Shown here: in pieces, positions 43,576 through 53,252 of the stretch
How positions within the stretch are numbered: the stretch's first letter is position 1
Layout of the letters: each line of letters begins with the position of its first letter
Origin: Arsenicibacter rosenii
GTDB lineage: Bacteria > Bacteroidota > Bacteroidia > Cytophagales > Spirosomataceae
Direction of reading: 5' to 3'
DNA length: 64,000 bases
NCBI RefSeq assembly: GCF_001870735.1
Contig: NZ_MORL01000019.1
Location: 49,344-113,343, forward strand
Notes under the pieces: model-generated
Databases searched by the model: none
What the model saw: the letters and a program-made list of their open reading frames with translations, nothing else
Told to the model about the DNA's origin: nothing
Made by a program: the position numbers and the translations under genes

Positions 43576-43682
43576 TTGTGTAGGAAGGCATAATGCCTGC
43601 ATCTCTTTTTGCCAAATGGCAAAATAGTTTGCTGTTCCCGGTCGCAATTTTGCCCTGTTCATTAACAAAACGAAGGGTAAAC

Positions 43683-44495
43683 ATGGCAAAGACAGTTTTA
43701 GTAACCGGCGCGTCGTCCGGCATTGGCGAAGCAACGGCAATTTATCTGGCGCAGGCGGGGTATACGGTTTATGGCGCAGCCCGTCGTACCGACAAATTGC
43801 AGGCGTTAGCGGTCTACGGTATCCGGCCGGTAACACTTGATGTGACCGATGATGCCAGTATGACCGGTTGCATCGCCACGATAGCCCGCGAGGCCGGAGC
43901 GGTTGATGTGCTGGTAAACAACGCAGGCTTAGGCTCATACGGTGCGCTGGAAGATGTGCCGATGGCCGAAGCGAAAAATCAGATTGACATTAATCTGTTT
44001 GGCACTGCCCGGCTCATTCAGCTGGTATTGCCGGCAATGCGCAAAAACAAGTGGGGGAAGATTGTCAATATTTCGTCGGTAGGCGGAAAAGTAGGGCTGC
44101 CGATGGGAAGCTGGTATCATGCCAGTAAATTTGCGGTCGAAGGGCTCAGCGATTCGCTCCGGAATGAAGTGCGGCCGTTCGGTATCGACGTAATTGTGAT
44201 TGAGCCGGGTGGTACAAAATCGGAAATGATAAGCATCGGGGGCAATGATTTACAGCGGGTTTCCGGTAAGACGGTTTATAAACCACAGGCCGACAGACTC
44301 GTGAAGATGTATGACGACATCGAAAAAAATGCGGTGGAGCCGGTTGAGATTGCTAAGTTGATCAAAAAAGGTATCGAAGCCCGCCGTCCCCGTGCACGAT
44401 ACGTAGGTGGAGGCATGGCTGGCGTGATGCTGTTTTTTCGGAAAATTTTGTCTGATAAACTTTTTGACCGACTGATAATAAGTCAGATGAAATAA
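43683..44495 (+). CDS. Short-chain dehydrogenase/reductase (classical SDR)
   Basis: The protein has 270 residues from MAKTVLVTGASSGIGEATAI at 43683. A longer in-frame reading from 43593 adds a non-conserved segment, so the ATG directly before the cofactor motif was taken. The NAD(P) motif TGASSGIG, the NNAG motif (VLVNNAGLGSYG), the catalytic Ser in NISSVGGKVG and YHASK (Tyr and Lys) are all present. The arginine in GAARRTDKL hints at NADP(H). It lies 107 bp downstream of the Tet(X)-like gene and six bases before the Crp/Fnr gene, so a joint transcript with the latter is likely. Confidence 0.93.
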   Translation: MAKTVLVTGASSGIGEATAIYLAQAGYTVYGAARRTDKLQALAVYGIRPVTLDVTDDASMTGCIATIAREAGAVDVLVNNAGLGSYGALEDVPMAEAKNQIDINLFGTARLIQLVLPAMRKNKWGKIVNISSVGGKVGLPMGSWYHASKFAVEGLSDSLRNEVRPFGIDVIVIEPGGTKSEMISIGGNDLQRVSGKTVYKPQADRLVKMYDDIEKNAVEPVEIAKLIKKGIEARRPRARYVGGGMAGVMLFFRKILSDKLFDRLIISQMK

Positions 44496-44501
44496 GAAAC
44501 T

Positions 44502-45071
44502 ATGGAGCAGCTTATCAATTACATCCTGCAGTTTGGCCAGCTGAATCAGCAGCAGATTGATCTGATAAAATCGAAGGCTATCAATAAAAAAACGCCTAAA
44601 GATGCTTATTACCACGAGGCCGGTAAAATACCACGCGAAGTGATTTTTATTAACGAAGGCATTATGCGGATTTGTTTTTACAACAATAAAGGCGATGAAA
44701 TCACGAAGTATTTCATTGATGAAAACAATTTTCTGGCCGACATCAACAGCTATAATCAGGGTATTCCGTCGACCGAATACGTGCAGGCCGTTACGGATTG
44801 CCAGTATATCGCGTTATCGAAAAAAGCCCTGGACGAATTGTCAATGACCATAATCGGATGGGATGCGATCATTGCCAAAATAACCGCCAAAGGGCTGGCC
44901 GACAAAGTAAACCGGATCAGTCCGATGATGACGGAAGATGCTACGGAGCGGTACCTGAACTTTCTGACCAACTTCCCGTCCCTTGCCAACCGCATTCCGC
45001 TGGCGTATATGGCGTCGTATTTAGGCATTACCCAATCCTCGCTGAGCCGGATCCGACGGAATATTCGCTGA
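44502..45071 (+). CDS. Crp/Fnr-family transcriptional regulator
   Basis: The protein has 189 residues, slightly short for the family. A cyclic-nucleotide-binding-like beta barrel spans about 15-115 (YYHEAGKIPREVIFINEGIM, FYNNKGDEITKYFIDENNF). A long dimer helix follows, and a C-terminal helix-turn-helix (IPLAYMASYLGITQSSLSRI). Arg residues that bind cAMP in Crp are not obvious, and no cysteines for an iron-sulfur cluster are seen, so the effector is unknown. It starts 6 bp after the SDR gene. Confidence 0.9.
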   Translation: MEQLINYILQFGQLNQQQIDLIKSKAINKKTPKDAYYHEAGKIPREVIFINEGIMRICFYNNKGDEITKYFIDENNFLADINSYNQGIPSTEYVQAVTDCQYIALSKKALDELSMTIIGWDAIIAKITAKGLADKVNRISPMMTEDATERYLNFLTNFPSLANRIPLAYMASYLGITQSSLSRIRRNIR

Positions 45072-45074
45072 CAG

Positions 45075-45869
45075 TTACGTTTGCCGCTCTCTTTCAGCCA
45101 GTTCAGTGGGCGTGATGCCAAACTGTTTCCGGAACGAAAACGAAAAGTGGGAGTGCGTTTCAAAGCCCAGTTCCAGGTACAGGTCGGAGGGCTTGCGCTT
45201 GTGCTGACCGATGAGCACATAGGCTTCCTGCAACCGCTTCCGGATCAGCCAGCGGTTGGGCGCTTCATGGAAGATAGCCTTAAAATCCCGCTTGAAAGCC
45301 GATAAACTGCGGCCGGTCAGGTAGGCAAAGCGATCAATAGGCACATTAAACCGGAAGTTACGGTGCATAAACGCTTCCAGGTTGACCTTTTCGGGCATGT
45401 CGTAATCGAACAGGATACTGGCCAGATCAGGAGCAGTTTTCAATAAAATCACCAGCAGTTCCTCATATTTCAGGTTTTCAAAGGCTTCGTCCAGTTCCAT
45501 TACGCCTCGTTGATACGGTTTCAGTGAACGGATAAAATCGTCGGCCAGGCTAGTTTCAGGAAGCCGGATCAGTGCTTCATCTGTTTTCGGAGCCGCTGGC
45601 CGGGGGAGCTTGTGCTTTTCCTGAAACTGTTGAAGAAAGGGGGTATCAAAGCAGAAAATAACCGGTTCAAACGGGGCGTCCCTATCCGGCAATACGAATT
45701 TTATCAGCCGGTTTTTCCGGGCAATGCCGCATTCGCCTTCGGTAAAAGTATGCGTCTGGTTGCCGTCGAAAAAGCAAACGCTTCCCTTGACGATGTACAT
45801 AAACACATGGTCGGGAATAAACTGCTCATTCAGCAGCCCCGACCGTGTATCGGTGGTGATTGCTCTCAT
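45075..45869 (-). CDS. AraC-family transcriptional regulator
   Basis: The protein has 264 residues. The N-terminal cupin-like sensor includes the segment VFMYIVKGSVCFFDGNQTHT. The C-terminal AraC domain has VPIDRFAYLTGRSLSAFKRD with FKAIFHEAPNRWLIRKRLQE, then DLYLELGFETHSHFSFSFRK and QFGITPTELAERE. The start codon overlaps the stop of the epimerase-like gene (ATGA, 45866-45869), so it is the second gene of a two-gene operon and probably regulates it. It is convergent with the Crp/Fnr gene; only three bases separate the stops. Confidence 0.92.
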   Translation of the reverse strand: MRAITTDTRSGLLNEQFIPDHVFMYIVKGSVCFFDGNQTHTFTEGECGIARKNRLIKFVLPDRDAPFEPVIFCFDTPFLQQFQEKHKLPRPAAPKTDEALIRLPETSLADDFIRSLKPYQRGVMELDEAFENLKYEELLVILLKTAPDLASILFDYDMPEKVNLEAFMHRNFRFNVPIDRFAYLTGRSLSAFKRDFKAIFHEAPNRWLIRKRLQEAYVLIGQHKRKPSDLYLELGFETHSHFSFSFRKQFGITPTELAERERQT

Positions 45870-46903
45870 TGGATATGGCCGTATCGGATCATACTGTCTA
45901 CAGCTGCAAGGATAGCCTGTTCCTGCGTAGCAACGGGTGTCCAGCCCAGTATTTTTTTTGCGTTGGCATTGCTCACCCGCCGGTTCACATTCAGCAGCAT
46001 GACCGCTTCCCGTGCTTTCGGATTAACCAGTGCCGCCAGCCGGAGCATCCAGTTGGGAATGGTTCTGGCTGAAACCTTACCCGCTACCTGAGGCCGTTTG
46101 CTGCGTAACAGGGCCGCAATTTCCGGAAACGAAATCTGGCCGTCGGTGGTGGCAATAAACCGCCCGCCGTTTGCGTCGGGGTGGAGCATGGCTCGGATAT
46201 GCAGATCGGCCACATCGCGTACATCTACTACATTAAGCGGAATATGCGGAACGGCTTTCATTGTGCCGTGCAGCAATGCTTCGAGCAGGTGGAAACTGCC
46301 GGAAATGTGCGCATCCAGCGAGGGTCCCAAAATAGCCACCGGATTGATGGTGGCAAACTCCAGGGGACCGCCTTCGTTTTTGATAAACTCCCGCGCGGCC
46401 TGTTCCGCCAGTGTTTTCGATTTTTCATATATCGATAGCCCTTTCAGGGTAATATCGGTCCAGTCGGCTTCAGTGGTTTCGGTTGTTTTATCCGTATGGC
46501 TAAACCCGACGGCTCCGAAGTTAGAGGTCATTACCACCCGTTTTACACCTTCTTTCCGGGCAAATCTGAGTACGCGCAGAATGCCTTCAACCGCCGGCCG
46601 GATGGCCTCCTGTTCGTTTTCGGGGGATTCCAGAAACACCGGCGAAGCCACGCTTAGGACGTAGGTGCAGCCCCGCATGGCCTCAGCCCAGTTATCATCC
46701 CGGGTAAGTTCAGCCTCTGCAAACGAGAGCCTGTCGAAGAAGGTAATGCCGTGGTCTTTCAGGGTGTTGATCAGTTTATCCTTGTTGTTGAGGTTACGCA
46801 CGGTTGTCCGTACAGTGTAGCCTCGTTGCAGCAGTTGCAGGATAATCTGCATGCCGACAAATCCGGTACCGCCGGTCACTAATACAGTTGTTGTCTGGTT
46901 CAT
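45866..46903 (-). CDS. NAD-dependent epimerase/dehydratase family protein (aldehyde or dihydroflavonol reductase-like)
   Basis: The protein has 345 residues of the extended SDR type. The N-terminal cofactor motif is VLVTGGTGFVGMQIILQLLQ with Arg in VRTTVRNLNNKD, which favours NADP(H). Other signatures are VLSVASPVFLES, VVMTSNFGAVG with the active Ser, and YEKSKTLAEQAA with Tyr and Lys of the YxxxK motif. This subfamily is commonly annotated as dihydroflavonol-4-reductase or aldehyde reductase, but in bacteria the substrate is rarely known. First gene of an operon with the AraC regulator; the promoter should lie in the 238-bp region shared with the next SDR gene. Confidence 0.92.
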   Translation of the reverse strand: MNQTTTVLVTGGTGFVGMQIILQLLQRGYTVRTTVRNLNNKDKLINTLKDHGITFFDRLSFAEAELTRDDNWAEAMRGCTYVLSVASPVFLESPENEQEAIRPAVEGILRVLRFARKEGVKRVVMTSNFGAVGFSHTDKTTETTEADWTDITLKGLSIYEKSKTLAEQAAREFIKNEGGPLEFATINPVAILGPSLDAHISGSFHLLEALLHGTMKAVPHIPLNVVDVRDVADLHIRAMLHPDANGGRFIATTDGQISFPEIAALLRSKRPQVAGKVSARTIPNWMLRLAALVNPKAREAVMLLNVNRRVSNANAKKILGWTPVATQEQAILAAVDSMIRYGHIQ

Positions 46904-47141
46904 TGTCTGAGCTGTTTTTACCCGACAAAGGTCAGCGGATTTTTGGCTGAATATTGTTCTGTAAAGCCCAAATGTGTTGTCCTGAGAAGCTCAGAAGCCG
47001 GTTTTTACCGGCCCTTAACCGAAACAGGGTATTGGGTTCCGCCAGATTGCCATTGCCTCTGATTTACTTTGATAAACCTCAATCCGGGAATGGGGTTCTG
47101 GCGTCAACTTTCGATCTTTGCGCCGACAAAATCTGACAGCA

Positions 47142-47867
47142 ATGCACTTAGCAAACAACAAAATTCTCATTACGGGAGGTGCCACGGGGATCGGTCTGGG
47201 ACTGGCCGGCCGGTTTATTCAGGAAGGCAATACGGTACTGATCTGCGGTCGCCGGCAGGAGGCACTGGACGAGGCAAAAGCGACCTTTCCGGCGCTGATT
47301 ACGTTTCAGTGTGATCTGGAACAGGAGGCAGAACGTACCCGTTTGTATGACTGGGTTGCCGAAGCCCACAGCGATCTGACCGTGCTGGTCAATAATGCCG
47401 GTATCCAGAACTGGATGGGCCTGAACGACGAGGCATTCTACGAAAAAGCGGCAAAGGAAATCAGCATAAACATCGCGGCGCCGCTGCACCTGACGCAGCT
47501 TTTTCTGCAGTTACCGCACTTGACGACCATTATGAATGTGAGTTCGGGGCTAGCGTTTATTCCGCTGGCGAAGGTGGCGGTCTATTCGGCTACCAAAGCC
47601 TTTATGCGCTCATTCACACTCTCGCTGCGGCACCTGCTGAAAGGCAGTAAGGAAGTAATCGAGATCATTCCACCGGCGCTGAATACCAATCTGGGGCAGC
47701 CAGGGCTGCATTCGGAATATCCGCCGGTCAGTGATTTTATTGAATCAATCTTTGCACAGCTTAAGGAAGGAAAAAATGAACTGACCTTCGGAACGAGCGC
47801 GGCCCGTGCCGAGGCCAACAACGCCGTCATACTGGAATACTTCAACCGGATGAACGGAGCCTGGTAA
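47142..47867 (+). CDS. Short-chain dehydrogenase (DltE-like SDR)
   Basis: The protein has 241 residues from the ATG at 47142; an earlier in-frame start is not ATG and adds nothing conserved. Cofactor motif ILITGGATGIGLGLAGRFIQ, TVLICGRRQ, then VLVNNAGIQNWMG, Ser in IMNVSSGLAF and YSATKAFMRS (Tyr and Lys). The C-terminus resembles DltE proteins (EIIPPALNTNLG). DltE was named from the D-alanylation locus but is not required there, so the function is unknown. Divergent from the epimerase-like gene. Confidence 0.92.
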   Translation: MHLANNKILITGGATGIGLGLAGRFIQEGNTVLICGRRQEALDEAKATFPALITFQCDLEQEAERTRLYDWVAEAHSDLTVLVNNAGIQNWMGLNDEAFYEKAAKEISINIAAPLHLTQLFLQLPHLTTIMNVSSGLAFIPLAKVAVYSATKAFMRSFTLSLRHLLKGSKEVIEIIPPALNTNLGQPGLHSEYPPVSDFIESIFAQLKEGKNELTFGTSAARAEANNAVILEYFNRMNGAW

Positions 47868-47915
47868 ACCATAATCAATACGATACTAAACGACCGCCGA
47901 ACGAAAAACGTCCTG

Positions 47916-48968
47916 ATGATCCTTACGCAATACCCTGATTTCGCCCCGATTACGCGCCATCTGCGGGCCATGTATAGTTCGCGGCTGCTGCTGGCTGCTG
48001 TTCACCACCTGCATGTGTTTGAGTACTTACAGTACGGCCCGCTGCCGGTAGCTGAGTTGCAACGGCAAACCGGCCTTGCCGACCGCCCTGCGTCCGTTCT
48101 GTTTCCGGCTCTGTGCGCCATGGAACTGCTGACCCGCACAGCCGACGATAAACTGGCACTGACCGCTGTCGGGCAACACCTGACCCGGTCGGCGTCGCCG
48201 ACGATAACCGGCTATACCGGTCTGGAGGCCGGTGATCCCGGCGTACTCGACATGACGGACCGGTTGCGGAACGACGGCCCGCTACATAGTACGGATGGCA
48301 TTGCTTACGTGAAAGAGGGCGAAGGTCCGTCGCCGATGGATGATCCGACTTTGGCCCGGACACTGACGCTGGCCCTTGCCGGTCGGGCCAAAGCGCTGTC
48401 GCCGATTGTGGCAGCTAACCTGCCGCGCCACAGCGGCCATTTGCTCGATGTGGCGGGCGGGAGCGGTTATTTTACCTACGAGTGGCTGCTGGTCAATCCG
48501 GAGGCGACGGCCACGTTGTTTGACCGGGAGGCGGTCTTGACGGTGGCCGATGAGTTACTGACGGCGTTCAGTCAGAGCGGCCGTCCGGGGGCGGAGACGG
48601 TGCGGGAACGGGTAACGTTTTTGCCCGGCGATATGCTGACCGATCCGTTGCCGGAAACCGATCTGCTGCTGGCCGCCAGCCTCTTTCACGACTGGCCGGA
48701 CGATACCTGCCAATTGCTGGCCGACCGCTTTGCCGGTGCGCTGCGCTCCGGCGGGGAGTTGTGGGTGCACGACGCCTTCCTGAACGATACGCTGGACGGG
48801 CCGCTGCCGGTTACCGATTATTCGGCGCAGCTGTTTTGGGTGACCAAAGGCCGTTGCTACAGCCGCGCCGAATACAGAAAATGGTTTCGTCAGGCGGACT
48901 TAACCACACCTGACGAAACCATTCCGACCCAAATGGACTACAGCCTGATCCGTGCCTTAAAAAGCTAA
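47916..48968 (+). CDS. S-adenosylmethionine-dependent O-methyltransferase (family 2 type)
   Basis: The protein has 350 residues. The N-terminal ~90 residues form a winged-helix dimerisation domain (FEYLQYGPLPVAELQRQTGL). The Rossmann methyltransferase domain begins near 170 with the SAM loop LLDVAGGSGYFTYEW and continues with VTFLPGDMLTDPLPETDLLL, and SLFHDWPDDTCQLLADRF, where His-Asp is the typical catalytic pair. The layout matches acetylserotonin/polyketide O-methyltransferases. It follows the DltE-like gene by 48 bp, so they may be co-transcribed. Its stop overlaps the stop of the convergent GH130 gene by four bases. Confidence 0.88.
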   Translation: MILTQYPDFAPITRHLRAMYSSRLLLAAVHHLHVFEYLQYGPLPVAELQRQTGLADRPASVLFPALCAMELLTRTADDKLALTAVGQHLTRSASPTITGYTGLEAGDPGVLDMTDRLRNDGPLHSTDGIAYVKEGEGPSPMDDPTLARTLTLALAGRAKALSPIVAANLPRHSGHLLDVAGGSGYFTYEWLLVNPEATATLFDREAVLTVADELLTAFSQSGRPGAETVRERVTFLPGDMLTDPLPETDLLLAASLFHDWPDDTCQLLADRFAGALRSGGELWVHDAFLNDTLDGPLPVTDYSAQLFWVTKGRCYSRAEYRKWFRQADLTTPDETIPTQMDYSLIRALKS

Positions 48969-50011
48969 TCGTTCCGGGTCAGTTCGGCCAGCCCGACCCC
49001 ATCGTCGGCCGCACCGTAATAAACCCATATCCGTTCGCGGTTCTGATCCTGATCAAACCACCTGACCCAGCCGTTGGAGAAGACTACGTTCGGGAAAAAG
49101 CCTTCGCGCTCCCAGGTAAGTTCAGGCGTTAAGAGCGGGTTGGCCGACCGGTCAAGAATATGGTCGGGATTGTTCCGGTTGAGCAGCACAAGGGCCAGTG
49201 AGTAGGCTGATGTGCTGCTGGCACCGTGGTAAAGCACCAGCCATCCTTCGTCGGTCAGGATGGGTTCCGGTCCGGCGCCAAGCTTCTGAATTTCCCATTC
49301 GGCGGCCGTCGGGCCAAACAGAAACCGGTTATTCCCCCAGTGAATTCCATCGACGGATTCGGCCAGCCAGACTGACGGTTTGCCGATTTCATGCACCATC
49401 GGGCGGTGCATCAGCACGTATTTACCATTGATGCGTTCCGGAAACAGGCAGACGTCTTTGTTGGGTGGCGGCAGGATCACGCCCAAACGGGTGACGTCCT
49501 TAAAATCGGTTGTTGTGGCCAGCCCGACTGCCGGACCATGCTCCGATACGGCCGTATAGGTAATCCAGTATTTGCCGTCCAGAAAGGTAATCCGGGCATC
49601 TTCGATGCCAAACGCTTCGTCGGGGCGGGCCGGAAACAGGAAGGGTTTTTCGTCGATGGTAAAATGAACACCGTCTTTACTGCGGGCCAGCCGCAGGTGA
49701 CTAAGCGATGTCAGGTAGGTTTTACCGTTGAGTGTAACCACTCTCGGGTCATAGGGCCCGTCTGGTTCACGGAATGTTTTGACCGTTAAGGTTGGCAGGC
49801 CGTCGACGGTTTCGACCACCGGAATATGAAGCCAGCCTGCTTCGGGGCGGGGCGCTTCGGCTACGCGCAGCAGCAGGATAAACTCATCACCGACGCGACA
49901 GGCTGCCGGGTTAAACGCGCCTAAAACATCGAACCCGTCTACTGACGGTTTCACGTCGCGGGTTTGGATAATGGGTTGGTCAAAAAGGCGTTTCAGCGAA
50001 TAATTTTTCAT
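48965..50011 (-). CDS. Glycoside hydrolase family 130 protein (mannoside phosphorylase-like)
   Basis: The protein has 348 residues with a five-bladed propeller fold. Visible family features are FNPAACRVGDEFILLLRVAE, FGIEDARITFLDGKYWITYT with the catalytic Asp, LFPERINGKYVLMHRPM with its phosphate-binding residues, WLVLYHGASSTSAYSLALVL and WEREGFFPNVVF. GH130 enzymes phosphorylise beta-mannosides, giving mannose 1-phosphate; some members only hydrolyse. No signal peptide, so cytoplasmic. It lies 22 bp after the T9SS-secreted protein gene on the same strand, without an evident functional link. Confidence 0.92.
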   Translation of the reverse strand: MKNYSLKRLFDQPIIQTRDVKPSVDGFDVLGAFNPAACRVGDEFILLLRVAEAPRPEAGWLHIPVVETVDGLPTLTVKTFREPDGPYDPRVVTLNGKTYLTSLSHLRLARSKDGVHFTIDEKPFLFPARPDEAFGIEDARITFLDGKYWITYTAVSEHGPAVGLATTTDFKDVTRLGVILPPPNKDVCLFPERINGKYVLMHRPMVHEIGKPSVWLAESVDGIHWGNNRFLFGPTAAEWEIQKLGAGPEPILTDEGWLVLYHGASSTSAYSLALVLLNRNNPDHILDRSANPLLTPELTWEREGFFPNVVFSNGWVRWFDQDQNRERIWVYYGAADDGVGLAELTRND

Positions 50012-50033
50012 GGTTGAGCTGGTAATCGAGATC

Positions 50034-52670
50034 TTAACGGAGAATGGTTATGGTTCCCCGTTTGGGCGGTTCTGTTGGTTTTAAACGGATTAAGTATGTA
50101 TAAGTGCCTGTCAATAAGGGTTCTCCGGCATAGTTGCCGTCGAAGGGCTGTGCATAGCCTTTTGAATAGAAGACCACTTCGCCCCACCGGCTATAGACAA
50201 TAACTTCAATATCCGGATAATCGTTAATCCCGGTTAAGACCCAGGTATCGTTCAGGCCGTCGCGGTTAGGGGAAAATGCGGTTGGCACATAAAAGCCGAG
50301 AGCTAGTTCGATCCGTACGCTGTCGCTGACCGAACAGCCAAAACTGTCGGTTACCGTCAGGGTGTAGGTAATCGGGGCGGCGGGTGTACTGGTTGCATTC
50401 CCGATGGCCGGATTGTCGAGATAAAGCGGAGGGGTCCATCGGTATTGATACCCCGTACCAATGTCGCCGGGCAGGAGCGTAGGAACACCCGGACCCGTTT
50501 CCAGGACCGGTGGCAGGTTGAGATAGGCCATCGGTCTGACGACTACCACCATCGTAGCATTACCGGCCGCACAGCCCGAGAGATTGGCTGGCGGGGCATA
50601 AGTAACCGTAATACTGCCGACGCCGGCTGCCTGCGGAATAAATAAATTGCCGATAACACCCTGCCCGCTGAAAGTGCCGCCTGCCGGTGTGGCCGACAGC
50701 GGAACCGGTATAGACGATGGCCCGCAGATCGGCCCGATCGGGACAATCGAAACCGGTATTGTTGAATTTTGCAGCACCTGATGCCTGTCGGAGAGGATGG
50801 TACAGCCATTGGGGTAGGTAACCCTGACGGTGTATTGGCCCGCAAAGGATGTGCTGAGTATCGGCGACGTGCCACCGGGTTCAATGGTCCCGTCTCTGAA
50901 CCACTGGTAAGCCGGTAAACCGGTCGGGCTTGCTGATAAAATCAGGCTCGCCCCCAGGCAAACCGTAGGGTCGCCGGTTATGGTCGGTTTCGCCAGCACG
51001 GGACTGCTCATGGTAACCGGTGCCGAGAGAGCCGTGCAGCCGCCGGGCACGGTGACTTTTACCGTGTAAGCCCCCGAATCAATGCTTTTGATCGTGTTTG
51101 TCGTTACACCGGTAGTGACCCCGTCGCGGAACCATTCATATTGGTAGCCATTTAACAGATTGGTTTGTAAGTTGGCCGTCGCGCCGGGGCAGAAGGTGGT
51201 GCTGGCGGGTTGGGCAATGCTGACCGATGGCGGGCCGCTAACGTTCAGGATGATTTCATTCGAGCGTGCCGTACAGCCGTCCGGACTGGTAATGACAACA
51301 CTGTATACGCCGTTGACGTTGGTTTGTATAAATGGACTGTTAGGGTTGCTGATAAATTGATTATTGCCCAGGTACCAGGTGAGGGCGCTGCCGGTCAGTG
51401 GGGAGATGATGCTCAGCGTGGCCGGTCCGGAGGCGGTGCAGCCAGTGGTTGCCGATACATTACTAATGGTTACGGTCGGGGCGACGGCGGCCGGAATCGT
51501 AAACTGTACGCTTGCCGAGTCGCAGACACCGGCCTGTGTAATCCGGACGCGGTAATTGCCGGGGGTATTTACCGTTAGTGTCGAACTGCTTTGGCCAGTG
51601 ATGGGCTGGGTGTCTTTAAACCACCGGTAATCCTGATTGGCTTTGCCGTTTGGTGCACTGATCGTCAGGGACTGTCCCGGGCAGATGGGTGGCGGTGTTG
51701 GCGAGGGAGTACTGCCCTGTTTGGTATAGGTAATGGCCGGCGGGTCGATTTTGGGGCAGGTGGTGTAGATGAGGGTGTATTCGGTCAGGCTTTCCGAAAC
51801 TTTTTTCCCGTCATTATATTGTTCGGCGATAGCGGCAATCGTAAACTGACCACCGGTAATAGTCTGAGAGGGCGTAATGGTCAGTGTAGCCTGACCGTTG
51901 CTGGGGCCTGCTGTCAGTGAGGTAGAGGAGGGAACAGGAAGCGGGTTGGCAGCACTATACCCGTTTTTCCAGCTCACGTTGTCTAAGGTGCCGCCCGCAG
52001 CATTTTTTAGCGGAGAGCTAAGGCGTATGTTTACTGTCAGAACAGGAGGAGGGGATGCCAGGCCAAGTACATTGATAACGAGCTGATCATAGGCATACGC
52101 ATTGAATTGTGAACTTTGATTTGACTTCTGGCAACGGAGGATCGGATTGCCGAGCATAAACGTAGACGTTTTACCCGGACCGGAACCATCTGGCTGACCG
52201 GACAGGAAGTCAGGGGAAAACCACAAGTATAAGCTGACAGGAGCAGACTGGATATTTGCCGTTTGCGGACGTGTTCCGATTGGTTCTGTCACGAAGAAGT
52301 ATCCGCCCGGGTCATTATAGGTCGCTCGTGGTAATTTTATATCGCCAAGGTATTGGAAATTATACAGGTTAGCGATTGTGTCCGGGTTACAGGGATTACC
52401 GAAAACCGCTGGGTCAGAAGGTGTTTTTGTTAATTTATAGGTTAGCTGTAGCGATTTATCAGTACTTCGATATAAACTGACCTGAAGTTCGGCGGGCATT
52501 TTGGCGACATCGCCGGCAGTAACGTAAAAATGAGCCAGTAACGTAAACATGTCCGGGTTTGGATCGGTAAAGTAAACCGTCCTGAACATTGTTCCTCCAT
52601 AAATCGTCTGAGCATACCCTCTTCCAAAACAGACACACAGCAATATCAATAGCCAGTAACGATTCATCAT
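50034..52670 (-). CDS. T9SS-secreted Ig-like repeat protein with CHU_C sorting domain
   Basis: The protein has 878 residues. The signal peptide ends CFGRGYAQ. After an N-terminal region of ~280 residues, five or more PKD/Ig-like repeats of ~80 residues follow, recognisable by the recurring YRWFKDTQPI, YEWFRDGVTTG and YQWFRDGTIEPGG segments with paired cysteines. The end is the gliding-motility C-terminal domain, FYVPTAFSPNRDGLNDTW...YSRWGEVVF...TGTYTYLIRL, which is the type B sorting signal for the type IX secretion system. So it is exported to the cell surface or medium. It probably works as an adhesin or structural protein; no enzyme domain was found. MNRY one codon later is an equal start. 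Confidence 0.92.
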   Translation of the reverse strand: MMNRYWLLILLCVCFGRGYAQTIYGGTMFRTVYFTDPNPDMFTLLAHFYVTAGDVAKMPAELQVSLYRSTDKSLQLTYKLTKTPSDPAVFGNPCNPDTIANLYNFQYLGDIKLPRATYNDPGGYFFVTEPIGTRPQTANIQSAPVSLYLWFSPDFLSGQPDGSGPGKTSTFMLGNPILRCQKSNQSSQFNAYAYDQLVINVLGLASPPPVLTVNIRLSSPLKNAAGGTLDNVSWKNGYSAANPLPVPSSTSLTAGPSNGQATLTITPSQTITGGQFTIAAIAEQYNDGKKVSESLTEYTLIYTTCPKIDPPAITYTKQGSTPSPTPPPICPGQSLTISAPNGKANQDYRWFKDTQPITGQSSSTLTVNTPGNYRVRITQAGVCDSASVQFTIPAAVAPTVTISNVSATTGCTASGPATLSIISPLTGSALTWYLGNNQFISNPNSPFIQTNVNGVYSVVITSPDGCTARSNEIILNVSGPPSVSIAQPASTTFCPGATANLQTNLLNGYQYEWFRDGVTTGVTTNTIKSIDSGAYTVKVTVPGGCTALSAPVTMSSPVLAKPTITGDPTVCLGASLILSASPTGLPAYQWFRDGTIEPGGTSPILSTSFAGQYTVRVTYPNGCTILSDRHQVLQNSTIPVSIVPIGPICGPSSIPVPLSATPAGGTFSGQGVIGNLFIPQAAGVGSITVTYAPPANLSGCAAGNATMVVVVRPMAYLNLPPVLETGPGVPTLLPGDIGTGYQYRWTPPLYLDNPAIGNATSTPAAPITYTLTVTDSFGCSVSDSVRIELALGFYVPTAFSPNRDGLNDTWVLTGINDYPDIEVIVYSRWGEVVFYSKGYAQPFDGNYAGEPLLTGTYTYLIRLKPTEPPKRGTITILR

Positions 52671-52884
52671 CCGGTTAAAAAAGGACTAAGCTGAGAAATA
52701 ATTAGTTTAAGTCTGGGTTATCAGGAGTAAAGATACGAGAGCAGGCACGAGTGCCAAAAAAATAGTAACTTAGCTTCTCAGGACCATTCACTCAGTTCTT
52801 TTGCCACCCGCCTTAATAACGTGTTGAGGGCATTGAACCGGATAGTTACAAAGCAGATTTTTTACTTTAAAACCAAACAGAAAA

Positions 52885-53226
52885 ATGGCGATTAAACACC
52901 TTTTCGAGCGCGATAATGCTGCATTGATGAGCCCTCGCCGGAGCGGTGCGTATTGGAATGATGGAATAACCGCAGCCGGACGTAGTGACGACGATCTGGA
53001 TGATGACGACGATGATCTGGATGATGATGCAGATGATGACTTTCTCGATGAAGAAGACATTGATGACGAACTTCATGACGAAGACTCGCGTTTCGGTCGT
53101 GGCTTCGGTGATCCGGATAACGACGAATTTCTTGAAGAAACCGACTTCGACGACGCTGTGCTGGATTTCGAGGAGGAAGATGATGATTTTAAAGATGATG
53201 TCGATGATGACAGCAGTCTATATTAA
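52885..53226 (+). CDS. Small, highly acidic Asp/Glu-rich protein
   Basis: The protein has 113 residues. The first ~30 residues (MAIKHLFERDNAALMSPRRS) are basic to neutral; the rest is dominated by Asp and Glu, such as DDDDDDLDDDADDD. It looks intrinsically disordered, without signal or membrane segment. The short conserved start and the real ATG speak for a gene, although low-complexity codons (GAT/GAC/GAA) also leave long reading frames in other phases. Role unknown; a calcium/metal buffer or protein-binding tail is possible. Followed after 26 bp by another acidic small gene. Confidence 0.68.
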   Translation: MAIKHLFERDNAALMSPRRSGAYWNDGITAAGRSDDDLDDDDDDLDDDADDDFLDEEDIDDELHDEDSRFGRGFGDPDNDEFLEETDFDDAVLDFEEEDDDFKDDVDDDSSLY

Positions 53227-53252
53227 GTAAACGTAAATAAATACACAACGTT

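Noticed and set aside
43306..43938. 210-codon minus-strand frame across the Tet(X)-like and SDR genes
   Set aside because: Overlaps two well-supported genes on the other strand and shows no domain or signal.
46954..47136. Short plus-strand frames before the DltE-like gene
   Set aside because: No conserved features; the region more likely holds the divergent promoters of the two dehydrogenase genes.
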